This document shows, in pieces, positions 1-10,021 of a DNA stretch of 64,000 nt. The notes below the pieces were generated by a model. The model had not been told where the DNA came from and made no database searches. It saw only the letters and a program-made list of their open reading frames with translations. A program made the position numbers and the translations under genes. The DNA is from Wallemia ichthyophaga EXF-994 (lineage: Eukaryota > Basidiomycota > Wallemiomycetes > Wallemiales > Wallemiaceae): assembly GCF_000400465.1 (NCBI RefSeq), contig NW_008806288.1, forward strand, positions 186,001-250,000, given 5' to 3'. Each line of letters begins with the position of its first letter. The first letter of the stretch is position 1.

Positions 1-574
1 CGAGTGCGCCAGCGAGCTGTGAGATGTAACTCCAAATGGTGTCTTCTGGCAACAGTGTATTACTACGCTTGCAGGATTTAATGATAGACTGTAGATCGCC
101 ACCGCCGCAAAATTCCATCAAAATATAGAGCATGCCGCCTTCCCTGTCGACGTACTGAAGGAGTCTTAGTCGATAAACACCGAATCAGACATAACTCACT
201 CTCTCATGGTAAGCGACGATGTTTGTGTGATCCAACTCGCGTAAAATATTGCTGTGAGTGTGAGTGTGAGAACTAGGCAGCGACGCCAACGCTTAACGCA
301 CACTTCCGCGACGATTTGTTTCCTATCCCTATCGCTCATCTTATCAAAGTCTAATTCCTTCCTAGCGAAGACCTAGGAGAGTGTTAGATGTTTTTGAACG
401 TAGATAATCACGTGTATCGCGTATATTCACGTGTACCACCACCAAATTACCCTAACTCACCATCCCATCCTTTTTACGCCTAACTTTCCTTATTTTACCA
501 AAACTGCCTTGCCCGATAACCTCAATTGACTCAAATTCTTCTAAAAAGTTGTCGCTTGGTGATTTCGCTGTCAT
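1..574 (-). CDS. KIN3: NIMA-related Ser/Thr protein kinase, N-terminal part (cut by window edge)
   Basis: Only the first ~130 codons are present; the gene runs off the left edge. I start it at the ATG at 574, which precedes a glycine-rich loop (IGQGSFGKIRKVRRK). Three short introns join the exons carrying the ATP-binding lysine (FARKELDF), the alphaC segment (NILRELDHTNIVAYHER) and the hinge (YVDREGGMLYILMEF followed by CGGGDL). This order and wording are those of the fungal NIMA/KIN3/NEK2 group, which acts in mitotic entry and spindle-pole function. The in-frame extension upstream of 574 lacks kinase similarity and is probably 5' UTR. It shares a ~230-bp divergent promoter with the hydrolase at 803. 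The family is secure; the exact orthologue is inferred. Confidence 0.85.
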
Positions 575-802
575 TTTTACGTGATTTCGTTCGCGTTGAT
601 TCAGTCGAGGTATGTGAGTGCACGAAATCAACAGCGTTTTGATTAGAGGGAATAATAAAAATTTCAGCGTTTTATTCATATTTCACGTTCATGCACCACA
701 AATGTAAAATGTTGCAAAATGATTTATTATCTCATCGCCCACACGCTTCTATCACCGCGGCGATGAGATGATAAACAATCTAATTGGAAGACCTTCAGAG
801 CA

Positions 803-3800
803 ATGGAGGAGAACGCAGGCAAGTCGCAGCTTTCGTCTCGTAAACCCGAAATTCTCATTATCTCTGTGAAGGTTGTACTCGTCATACTGTTTTGGCTGTG
901 GAGATTACTCAAAGGAGATAAGAACGGCTTAAGATTTTGGTACATAAAATCAATAAATAGACGCTTAAGTGGGTAGCTGGGATTTTTTCTCTAGTTCGCC
1001 TCTCATCCAGATTACGCCTAGAACGATTCACACCTTATCAACTGATCGTCGCAACACTCACATCACTTTACGCAATCAGGCACTTTGATGCTTTATTAGG
1101 CTTACAGGGTGTGTATTGATTAGTATGACGTGTTTTGTACTCAATCCACATTCTTCAGCCCCTGAACCACTCGCACACCTCTATTCAAGATCATATTACA
1201 GAGCAACTTGGATATCAAATGCTCTGGACGCTGGTTTCGCAACAGCCATGTCTATCCATAAGCCTAAGTGGCTCAAGGACTTGGCAGGTCCCGTGTTTGG
1301 ATTATATTACCTTATATGGACAGAACAGGCTGAGGAAAAGGTGCGCGTCATGTGATTACATAGCCTTTCCGACTAAACTATCCTCAAAGCTGCTCAAATT
1401 CAGAGCTACTTGCACAGTAGAGTTTCTTAGAAGCACAGGAGAGAAACTATCAAATCCATATGTCGGTGCAACCATATAACTATATCTTCTAACATTCTCT
1501 CCAGATACGCGCTGCAACGATTCTTGCAAGACCAAGATGCAACTTGGTTCGCGAAATATTGTTGCCAAGACCAAAATCATCCAAGTATACCAAACCAATT
1601 TCCTGCTTGATGTTGTTCAACGGCACAAAAGAAGAATTGTCATGCTGTACAGAGCTCGTCATTGATTTCCCAGGTGGCGCGTTTGTTTTTATGACCCCAC
1701 GCGATCATGAAGAAAGATTAAGGTGGTGGGCAAAAGAAGGCAAGAAGAAGGTCGTCTTGAGCGTCAATTACATTAAAAGTCCTGAATGTGAGCGTGTAGT
1801 TGTTTATTGGTGATTCCTGCTAATTTCAATCAAGATCCTTTCCCATGGGCTATCGATGAAGCTTTTGATTTATACAAGATCATACTAGAGACGAACGGTC
1901 GCTTACTTGATATGAAAAGTGAGACGCTTAACATTCTCTTGGCTGGGGACTCCGCTGGTGGAAATGTGAGAGACTGATTTTTACTTTCGTTGTCTAACAT
2001 GGGTCAGATCGTCACTGCTGTTATGTTTAAGGTAAAGAACGGCTAATAATCTGCAGTTAGGCTAACAAATGGCAGATATTAGAATCTGAAGTACAGCTCA
2101 AGCATCCAGTTGGAATAGTGCTGACATATCCAGCATTAGACTTCAGTAGGTCTTTGCAATAAACAAAAACTCCGTCTAACAGTCAACAGACTTCACCAGT
2201 TGGATGAGTGATGAAAATCTTGAAGTACTTAGAACCGAGCAATCCTCTGCAAGTTTAGCTTCCTTATTCGAGTCCAAGGACCACCTAGCCCATAAATCAC
2301 CCTTATCAATAACGTGTGACATTCCTAGCAATAAAAATATTAAACGGCAAAAGAGCTGGTCTGATCATTTATCTCACTGGGCATCTTCCACCTCCTTATC
2401 AAAGCTAGGTGCTCCTTCACCAAAGATACCTTACAGTGCAGGTGCGCAAATAGCATCAGCAGCAGCAATGCAAACCTCTTCCAAGTCAACAACATCTCTC
2501 AAAGATACGACCACCTCACCTCGCAGGAGAAGAGTGTTGTCGTTCGCTGACAGTCCACCCAAGCTCAATTTTGAGGTTGATGAGCAGGAAGTGTTGGGTA
2601 TAGCTGTAAATGATGATGTATCAGAGGAAAGGGACAGGGACTGCAGGGTTGAATCTGAGAAACCACTGTACGAGAGAGTGATCGCCGAGCCTGACGAACA
2701 TGTAAGAAAGGAGCTGCAGAAGGAGCTTGAAAGGGAGCATATGGAAGCCAACAAACGCATCAACAACAAGAAGAAAGCTCCTATAGGTACACGCCTAACA
2801 ATGACTAGCAGAACTGGCTTCTTTAATGACAGGTGGGTGAGATTCAACAGACAAAGACACTCACTCTAACGCCCAGTTTATAGAATTATTCCACCCTCAG
2901 TTATGAGAGCGTGTGCTTTGCTTTACATTGGACCAAAGAACAGGCCAGACTTTAAGAAAGATTACTATCTCTCCCCCATTTTAGCACCGTCGTATCTCCT
3001 TGAACAATTTCCAACCACTTTGATTGTTTGCGGGTGGGTTTTAGAATCTTAGGTTGTTCAACTACTGACGGAAAACCAGTGAACGCGATCCTTTCGTCGA
3101 TGACTCACTAATTTTCGCTGGACGGCTTCGCAAGGCTAAGCTGGCACGTCAGTCGGCAGCTTTACAAGAGCAGGCCAACTACGAAAATTCCACTGAAGTT
3201 AGAACCCCTACTGGTGGATTAGGTTTAGGAATCGCAGACATTAAAGACAACTACGTCGAGGATCCCATCGTTCACGAAGATGAGGATGACTGGGTGCACT
3301 TAAGAATTATTGAGGGTGTGTCATATTAAACATGCACGAATTAACTGACACTTTCCAGGCATGAGCCACGGGTTCCTTCAAATGACTGGAGTTGTCAGCG
3401 AGTCTCTGTTGATTATCAAAAAGTTAAACCAATGGATCGAAGGTGTGTTCTGCTAAGGTTGAAGCTTATATCTAACGGTATTCAGAATCATTCCTCAACG
3501 CAATTGAGAAGGTGAACGCTAGTAGAGAGAGGGACGAAGAGCTCGAAAAGCAAGCAAAGGAAGAACAATCAGGAAAACCTGTACAAAGCAACCACAAGCA
3601 TTCAGAAAGTGAATACGAGTTAAGTGAGCCGCTAGTATTTTCCACTAAGAAATCAGCGACGCCTTCCATGTTGTCAGAACCAGCTACGCAAATACACACA
3701 CCGATGGGCGAGACCTTCTCCCATGATCAACCACCACCACAGGCTAAACCCAAACAAATCCGCACCCAATCCACTCCGCCTGCACAGCTCCCCCTCAAGT

Positions 3801-3985
3801 CAAACAACCTGGACCATCGCGGAAAGAGCTTTGAGAAGGATAAAAAGAATAAGGAAGACATGAATAGCATTCTGTTGAGTGAGGCTGAGGTTATGAGGAG
3901 AAGACGTATCGAGGCTGTAATGGGGATGGGTGAGACTGGGTCAGCTAATATATCAAGTGATGAAGACGAAACGAGTAATGGGTAA
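803..3985 (+). CDS. HSL-type alpha/beta hydrolase (lipase/esterase) with N-terminal membrane segment
   Basis: A multi-exon gene (about ten introns) starting at the ATG at 803. The first exon has a hydrophobic helix (about residues 17-35) and a second weakly hydrophobic stretch follows. A fungal HSL-family block comes next (ALDAGFATAMSIHKPKWL). The hydrolase core has the oxyanion-type motif FPGGAFVF, the nucleophile elbow GDSAGG (about 1947-1964), the acid DPFVDD (about 3089) and the histidine in MSHGFLQM (about 3359-3380), so the catalytic triad is complete. The C-terminal tail after 3512 is charged and low-complexity. The likely role is ester-lipid hydrolysis at a membrane. The substrate cannot be read from the sequence. 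The join at about 2832-2884 was chosen because it restores FFNDR then MRACALLYIG. Confidence 0.85.
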
Positions 3986-4224
3986 AGAATAAGTAATAAC
4001 GACAATCAACTATAAGATTACATCAGCACGAAGGCATTCTACGCACTTGTATCTATACATTCTGTTATCAATCAAGTGTTATATCAACACGAATGATTTA
4101 TTTAAGGATACGCGTGTGTTTCACTTCTAGCAATGCATTGATGAAGAATTTCAACTGTCTTCGTGAAGAAAGTCAATGTTGACTATTGGCTTCACCGTCA
4201 GAAATAGCCCTAGTCTTAGTGATT

Positions 4225-5010
4225 ATGATTAAGTCAGCCTTCAAATCGTCAGGAACGCCTCGTCGCTTCCATTCCAAAGCTAATATTACGCCTGATGGTG
4301 TGATTAACTTCCTGAGTAAGCAAGATTCACGTAATCTTCTACGGCTTAATTAAAATGCGCTATTATGCCTTTTTTCGCTCCACTACGCCAACTACGTCGG
4401 AGAAAATAATAAGATGTTTACCGGAAATCCAGTGGATCTACCTCCACTCGAGACAGCAATCGATTTCGGTGTGACGGCTATATCCCAGACCACAGAAAGT
4501 ATAGACGAGGCGTCTAAATTGCTTTCAAGAGCACTGGCCAGCTTCAAACACGTGACAGATGACTATGCCACGCTGCCATACGAGGTATCGTTTAATTGGG
4601 ACGAAATTGAGTTACCGGAGGATTTAGAGAAGGAGTACTACTGCGTGGTCTTCAGATCAAAGCGGAAAGCAGACGTAGATCCTGATCTCTACACCGCTGA
4701 TAGATTGGCTCATGAGGAGGCTGTTGTAGCCAGTCAAGGTAATCTCCTCATGTACTGTGAGTTTCCTGCTGCATTGTGGCAGGGTCGGCTGATCCTGAGG
4801 CTAGGGTTTGGTAGCGCAAAAGCTGATACCAGAGAGTGTCTTGCTACTTGTATTTGGTCCTCTCAAAGCTGGGCGAAACGCGCTTCAAAGCTTCCAAAGC
4901 ACGTACAGGCAGCAAAGTTGTCCAAAGATGCCTATGAATCGTTCCAGCTTGAGCGCTTCCGATTAATCAAGCCACTCGGAACACGCAAGCTGAATTTAGA
5001 AAGGGTGTAG
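4225..5010 (+). CDS. small conserved-looking protein with probable mitochondrial presequence
   Basis: Two exons. The first starts at the ATG at 4225 and encodes a basic, acid-free N-terminus (MIKSAFKSSGTPRRFHSK), typical of a cleavable mitochondrial targeting peptide. The intron begins at a GTAAGC donor near 4316 and its acceptor near 4400 leads in frame into the long second exon (about 200 codons, MFTGNPVDLPPLETAIDFG onward). Joining them gives a continuous protein of about 235 residues with no membrane segment. I do not recognise the family. The matrix location is inferred from the presequence alone. Confidence 0.6.
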
Positions 5011-5387
5011 AAGACTGTTTTACGATCTAATTTCAAGAACACTTATATAGTTTCTTTGTAGCATTCTACTCACTTGTAGCTTATCTTTCAACCATCACCC
5101 AGGCTTTTACGCACGACAAACATCTTAAAATGTAACCATGATATTTGTCTATGTATTATTGACAAACCCTTCTCAGGCCATTACCTGCCGAACAATCGAA
5201 AAGCAAGAAACGCATGCTAGCTTTCTGGGAGAAGAATTTGAACGCACAGACATTACAGCCGGCGCAGAAAGTGCAGCAGGAACATAGCGAGAGCCATCCA
5301 ATACCTCCCCCAAGCCCGCCACCGATGCCTGTAGGATACCGCAGACGCCGAACCGACCAGGCGACTCCTCTGCCCACAGAACCACAT
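5011..5387. other. intergenic, convergent 3' ends
   Basis: Between the stop of the mitochondrial-type gene and the stop of LTO1. Open frames on both strands here are short and proline/serine-biased and lack plausible splice partners. I see no RNA gene or repeat. Confidence 0.5.
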
Positions 5388-5906
5388 TCAAAATCCTAGC
5401 GATTGAGTCGGTGCTGCTGTCTTTAATCTTCTCTTTACTCCCGTTGTTGTTACAAATACCTTGAACTTTGCCCTGATCTTTTCTAATAAATTTGACATAT
5501 CCCATTCTTCGTTGCTGTCGTCTTGCTGGGCGTTGGATTGAGGGAACTTTTGTATCATTTCTATTATCTGTTGTGCATGTGCTTTGTGCCTGCCGCGTCG
5601 TCTTAGTTGTTGTATTTTGGTGGTGGTCGTTCTCTACTCACTTAGAGTCGGGCTGAGTTGAGAGGAGAAAGACAGCAGATGCTTCCATGAATCCAAGCTC
5701 TTCCCAGATTTCATATCCTTTCTCCTTACCTAAGGCTCTGCCCTCTATCTTGCCGTGTATCTTGCCATGATCATACCCCGACTGGTATCCAGCATTGTAG
5801 AAGCTATGGAAAGCGTGAGAATAGGTTCTTCTATATTCAAGTATACCCACGTTTGCTCTAAATGGTTTATGCTATCTATCTCGTCGATTGGCATTATTTC
5901 TTCCAT
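5388..5906 (-). CDS. LTO1: LTO1 (ORAOV1) homologue, adaptor for Fe-S loading of Rli1/ABCE1
   Basis: Three exons. After the ATG at 5906 and a 47-base intron comes the hallmark glycine-spaced repeat (FYNAGYQSGYDHGKIHGKIEG, continuing through RALGKEKGYE), the deca-GX3 region of LTO1/Yae1 proteins. The last exons encode IIEMIQKFPQSN and LLEKIRAKFKVF, which match the human LTO1 tail region, and the protein ends ...TQSLGF. LTO1 with Yae1 brings the cytosolic Fe-S targeting complex to Rli1/ABCE1, and its C-terminal aromatic residue is the recognition signal. The protein is about 150 residues, normal for the family. The first intron was chosen because it restores LEQTFYNAGY. Confidence 0.88.
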
Positions 5907-6005
5907 ATTGGACTCGGCCAAAAAGAATCAGTATTTCAAAGAAGACAGCCTAAAATTATCAAAACACAAAAAATGTGCGGTCTGAAAACTCGACTTTCAT
6001 AGTTT

Positions 6006-6713
6006 GATGATGATGATGATGAAATTTGAATATGTTGTTTAAGACGATACATTCTTAAATAGATAGATAGAAATCATATTATATATTCAAAAGCGTTACA
6101 ACGATTAATAATCTTCGCTTATCTATACTTCTTTTGCATTGAAAGCTGACGATTGTAGTGACTCAAATGCATGCGGTTCTTGGCATGTGTGCCGTAAATC
6201 AGGAGGAAGCTAAGTGGAGCTACCGGAGACGCGCGGGTGGGTGCTAAAATAGTTTTTGAAAAACTCGTAGAGAGCTTTAAGAGCGTCTTCAATTGAAGCA
6301 TATATTTCATCTCGAACCTTAAAAACCCTAATCCATAAATCCTCCTCAACGATAATCTTGCTTGGTCGAACTTCCTACATCTGAAAATCATATGTGTGAT
6401 AATGTCTACTTCACTGCACTTGCTGTAAAGTGGTGAGTCGGACAGTTTGAATCGGAATCGGTAAGACTTGGCAGTAGGGAAGTGGCTTGAGCAGATCTGT
6501 GTGGCCACACTTCGCATACCACGGGGAAGATTGCTGAGCATCTTGTCCGCCTGAGTAGAAGTCTTCCTGCAAAATGCTCTCTCCGCGTCTTTCGACGTTG
6601 GTCCTGGCAAACTACGCGCATTTACTCTCAAGAGAGCAGTGTGTCGCTCCCGCAGGCGTCTACGGAAAGCGGAGGGAGCCGGTTTGAGGGTGAAGTTTAA
6701 AGAGATCCTATTC
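6006..6713 (-). mobile_element. 5'-truncated non-LTR retrotransposon, copy 1 (3' end only)
   Basis: Read on the minus strand, it starts abruptly near 6713 within the region just after RNase H and stays open to a stop at 6119. It contains a block (RSVATQICSSHFPTAKSYRFRF, with cysteines YSKCSE and MIFRCRKF) that closely parallels copy 2 (10022-11379). A 3' untranslated part follows and ends in a (ATC)n-type tract, seen as GATGATGATGATGAT at 6006-6022 on the plus strand, the same tail as copy 2. The RNase H catalytic part is missing and no clear target duplication is visible, so this is an old or rearranged copy. Confidence 0.75.
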
Positions 6714-6715
6714 TA

Positions 6716-6812
6716 AAATTACGCCCACCAATACTTAAAGCAAGAGAAGTCAAAGGGTGTGCAGAATTACAGGAAGCGTTTCTTGACAAGTTTCGTAAAT
6801 TGTAAGTTTTTG
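6716..6812. repeat. ~100-bp dispersed segment, copy A (also at 9915-10016)
   Basis: This stretch aligns base for base, at roughly three quarters identity by eye, with 9915-10016. Shared landmarks include TTAAAGCA.GAG.AGTGAA-like text, then GTGTKCAGAAT and GCGTTTCTT. It sits directly beside copy 1 here, and beside the insertion site of copy 2 at the other locus. It is probably the 3' part of an older element of the same family. Confidence 0.55.
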
Positions 6813-6915
6813 GCGGATTTCTTTTACGCTAGACAGCCTCTTCTTAATTTTATAGCTAACAAAGGGTTTTATGAAGACATGCGAATTAGATGTACATGAG
6901 CTTAGGCTTGTTCGT

Positions 6916-6997
6916 GTCGATGTAGCTCAATTGGCGAGAGCGTACGACTGAAGTTTATAGCATTCGTAAGGTTGGGCGTTCGATTCGCCCCATCGAC
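6916..6997 (+). tRNA. tRNA-Phe(GAA), intron-containing, copy 1
   Basis: An 82-base cloverleaf: acceptor GTCGATG/CATCGAC, D arm GCTC...GAGC, anticodon stem TACGA/TCGTA, T arm GGGCG TTCGATT CGCCC. The loop reads CT-GAA-G, giving anticodon GAA. A 9-base intron (TTTATAGCA) follows position 37, the standard eukaryotic site. A run of T lies just downstream (ATTTTT), a weak Pol III stop. It is identical in sequence to the copy at 11585. Confidence 0.95.
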
Positions 6998-8474
6998 ATT
7001 TTTGGCATTTTGCGATTCTTTTGTTACAAAATTTTCTCCTCATTCTGAGTTTGTATAGTTTATAGACTGATGTATTTTTCTGCAGAATGCCTCTGATTCT
7101 TGTCTTCTGTATCGCTAATGCGGTCTAGTCGTGCAAAAGTTTCCAATTTCAGTCTCGCTTTTAGACACGCTTGCAGCTTACAAACCATCTACAATAATCA
7201 ATACTGCCTATTTAATCTGCAAACGACTAAGTAAGTGAGAAGGCGAACGCAGAAATACCGTATACTGACAATTTGAAGAATTTAGCAAGAATTTCATTTT
7301 CGTAGGATCTCCAGTATTTAGAATTCATCGTTATGTCAACTCTCCGCTTAATATCCATAGAGTTGGATTTCTCCTTGACCATGTATCTTATCTCGAATGG
7401 CTGAGCACGAGATTCGACGATCGTGAAGTAAAAAGGCTCGACAAATAGCCCTGAATAAATTCTATAAAATTTCACCAGAATTATATCACTTAGCTACCAA
7501 TTGCGTCCGGTAGGCTGTTCGGAAGTTGGAATCAAACATCACTTTGGAGTACGCTATAGGATGGATATGGAGACTTTTACCCAATTCATGAGTAAAACCA
7601 AAAAATTCTGACTTGATAAATCCCAAAGTTTCGGCTATATAAACGCGATTTACTTATTCCGACACGTAGCGTCTACAGGACTCAATGCTGGGTCCAAGGA
7701 AAAAGTATTGTCCTTCCGGATAAATAAACGCCTAAAAATGCAATACAAGTAAAATAATGGGGGTTCAGCCCAACTCTGAAATCGGTGATTTGGCTTCACT
7801 ATATGCATTTCGCAGGATCAGTTCATGAGATATCAAAGGAATTCAAATGAGATCGGCTTTGATTTGCATCACAACTATTGAATGCTTCACCGTATTTTTT
7901 GTGCTCAAACTACTCCATTGATTGATTAGATGATTTTCATAGGCTCCTTATTCCACGACTCTTGGTAGGGAATGATTGAATGTGTTAGAGGTGATTTTAA
8001 TCGTTTGAATCTTATTTGCATTCTTCATTTTAAGTTATCTACTTCTAACCATTTGCAAGTGACAAAGTTCATGGTGATCAGTTGCGTGCCGGAAAACTAA
8101 ATAATGTGAGTAGAGGAGCAGCCGAGGATGTCTCGCTATATTCAATCTCAAAGTACTTTATAATTACTTTTATCTGGCAAATAATTTTTCATAATAGATC
8201 ACATCTAATGATGACTAGAGAAGGCTCAACAACATTAAGGAGATTATTACATCATCTAATCTTCTACACGTCTAATCGTTAAATAAATATATATTAAGAT
8301 AGCTGATTTTTGTATTCGTCACGGATAAATGACTCAATTCTCATTGAGCACGTGGTTTGGTGACATTAGATTGCACCAAAAACATATCGCCAAAACTTGT
8401 AGAACCGTAAAGACTTGATTGCAGAGTTTGCTAAAAGAAGTAAGTTGGTTCTGAGACTTCCAGTCAAAAACAAT
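6998..8474. other. gene-poor, AT-rich stretch between two tRNAs
   Basis: Nothing convincing apart from the decayed frame described at 7227-7740. ORFs on both strands are short and lack splice-compatible neighbours. The base composition is clearly more AT-rich than in the flanking genes. Confidence 0.5.
7227..7740 (-). pseudogene. possible decayed gene of unknown family
   Basis: On the minus strand an acceptor-like TTTTTAG leads into a frame reading AFIYPEGQYFFLGPSIESC, then a TAA stop. The same frame then continues for some 50 codons (GFIKSEFFGFTHELGKSL and onward) to a second stop. A further open frame, 82 codons shifted in phase, ends at 7227 (FEIRYMVKEKSNSMDI and onward). The codons look protein-like, but the reading frame is broken at least twice and I found no splice scheme that repairs it. 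I do not recognise the family. It could also be chance ORFs in AT-rich DNA. Confidence 0.3.
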
Positions 8475-8554
8475 GGTCCCTGCAGGGCTCGAACCTGCGA
8501 CTTTGGAGTGATCTAATATTAGCTCCACACTCTAACCAACTGAGTTAAGAGACC
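8475..8554 (-). tRNA. tRNA-Ile(AAT), intron-containing
   Basis: An 80-base cloverleaf on the minus strand: acceptor GGTCTCT/AGGGACC with one G-T pair, D arm ACTC...GAGT, anticodon stem TGGAG/CTCCA, T arm GCAGG TTCGAGC CCTGC. The loop is CT-AAT-A with a 7-base intron (TTAGATC) after position 37. Anticodon AAT is read as IAT, isoleucine. Confidence 0.93.
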
Positions 8555-8576
8555 GATAGGTTTATCATGAATGTCA

Positions 8577-8604
8577 ACATAATGATTCTGACATAATGAT
8601 TCTG
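8577..8604. repeat. 14-bp tandem duplication upstream of tRNA-Ile
   Basis: The unit ACATAATGATTCTG occurs twice head to tail, followed by a diverged third copy (ACACATTGATTTGA). It lies 22 bases upstream of the tRNA-Ile gene on that gene's strand. Confidence 0.8.
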
Positions 8605-8643
8605 ACACATTGATTTGACTTAAATTTCACAGCACAAGTGCGC

Positions 8644-8663
8644 TTTTTTTTTTTTTTTTTTTT
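8644..8663. repeat. T20 homopolymer tract
   Basis: Twenty consecutive T bases directly in front of the gag-like pseudogene. This could be a nucleosome-excluding promoter tract or the A-tail scar of a retrotransposition event read on the minus strand; the sequence alone does not decide. Confidence 0.85.
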
Positions 8664-8670
8664 ATAGAGA

Positions 8671-9941
8671 ATGGACGATCATTATCGAAAATCGGCTGGT
8701 TTGCTGGAGTGTCATCAAAGTCCTCCTAGTGAATCCTCAAGCGCCGCATTTTATGGGAAGCACCTTTTAAACGATATATTGCTTGATATTAGTATTGAAG
8801 ACCCACGCGAAAACCTCACTGAATCGCAAGACGGGAGGAGACAGAGCCCAAGGCTCAATAATAATTTAAACAAAAGGCGAATAACCAGTACTGATGCTTA
8901 TACAGGTCGTCCCCCTACACCTACGGTAAGGGAGCAAAACTCCAAGGCGCTGGAGCAAGCCCTCGAAAAGTTCAAATTAGAGGTGACAGACACATTGAGA
9001 GAGTGTCTACGTGAGTAACAGGACAATTACGCCAAATCTTTCAAGGAGACGACACTGGCACTCGAGCAGCAAATACACGAATTAAAGAAGCAAAACGTAG
9101 CGCCACAACTTATGCATGCAGCACCATCGTATGCACAAAAGCAGCTGCAGAAACACCAATGGTACCGTCAAAAAAGGCGATCACGCTCAAACTTCATCAA
9201 GCCGACCCAGCCAAGCCAGTGCTGAGTGATAATGATTTAAAGTCGGTCGATATTAATAGAGTAATGGACGAACACATACCAAAGACGTTCGGCGACCGAC
9301 TTAATATCACGGAAAACTTCATTAGCACCGCCAAACGTCTCCCCACAAACTCCTTCAAACAACAAGCGTAAGACTCAAAGATAGCCATGGAGCTTAGAAA
9401 TTGCGAGGAGTGGATCCCCCAAGGACTACGCCCTCACGTATTGACTCAAGAAGTGGCAGTTTTGAGAGTACCCACCACCAGCAACCCATCCGTCATTGCC
9501 AAACAGATGAAAGCAGAAAACATGATTTGGGAAAACAAGGTTATATACGCGATGTGGGCCAATATATCCGCGAAGAAACAACAGTTCGCTACGCTAAAGG
9601 TGCAGCTAAACAACATCAACGCCGCCAAAGCTAGCTTATCCCTGAATGTTGGTTATAGCGGAGAAATGATGAGAGTAGAACCAGCGAACCTCATTCCGGG
9701 ACAATGCCTAAAATGTTGAAAATTGAGACACACCCAAAAAGTATGCAGATCACCACCTTGTTGCCTGAGATGCCCAGAGGAACACGAGACAGCGAAGTGT
9801 ACAAAAGCACCATGTGCAAAGTCCGAAGCAGGGGCGCGCGGAGTAGCGTGTACACAGCTCAACACATGCACACACAACATCACTCTAAATATATTGTCAA
9901 GAATAAACATATTTAAAACTGCGTTCATCAGTACTTCTTAA
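8671..9941 (+). pseudogene. decayed gag-like ORF1 of a non-LTR retrotransposon
   Basis: A reading frame begins at the ATG at 8671. It is broken by a TAA at about 9016, a frameshift near 9145, a TAA at 9369-9371 and a TGA at 9717-9719. The pieces form one protein in order: an acidic, Ser-rich N-terminus, a coiled segment (ALEQALEKFKLEV, LALEQQIHELKKQ), a middle domain, then two zinc knuckles. These are C-x2-C-x4-H-x4-C (CLKC..., with the TGA inside it) and C-x2-C-x3-H-x4-C (CLRCPEEHETAKC). Coiled coil plus paired knuckles is the ORF1 layout of Tad/I-type LINEs. It lies on the strand opposite to the RT/RNase H remnants nearby, so it comes from a separate insertion. Confidence 0.75.
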
Positions 9942-10003
9942 AGCATGAGGAGTGAACGGGTGTTCAGAATCACTGAAAGCGTTTCTTAGACTAGTGTCGT
10001 AAA

Positions 10004-10021
10004 CTATAAATTCTTGGTGAT
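10004..10021. repeat. 18-bp target-site duplication, left copy
   Basis: CTATAAATTCTTGGTGAT here is repeated exactly at 11380-11397. The two copies bracket retrotransposon copy 2. Confidence 0.85.

Noticed and set aside
5173-5505. 110-codon minus-strand ORF overlapping the last LTO1 exon
   Set aside because: It is a shifted frame; the LTO1 frame through the same bases matches the family tail and stops at 5388.
6006-6022. GAT trinucleotide run as a plain microsatellite
   Set aside because: The same run occurs at the same place in copy 2, right at the target duplication, so it is the element's 3' tail.
8082-8282. 66-codon plus-strand ORF in the AT-rich island
   Set aside because: Short, no family resemblance, and expected by chance in open AT-rich sequence.
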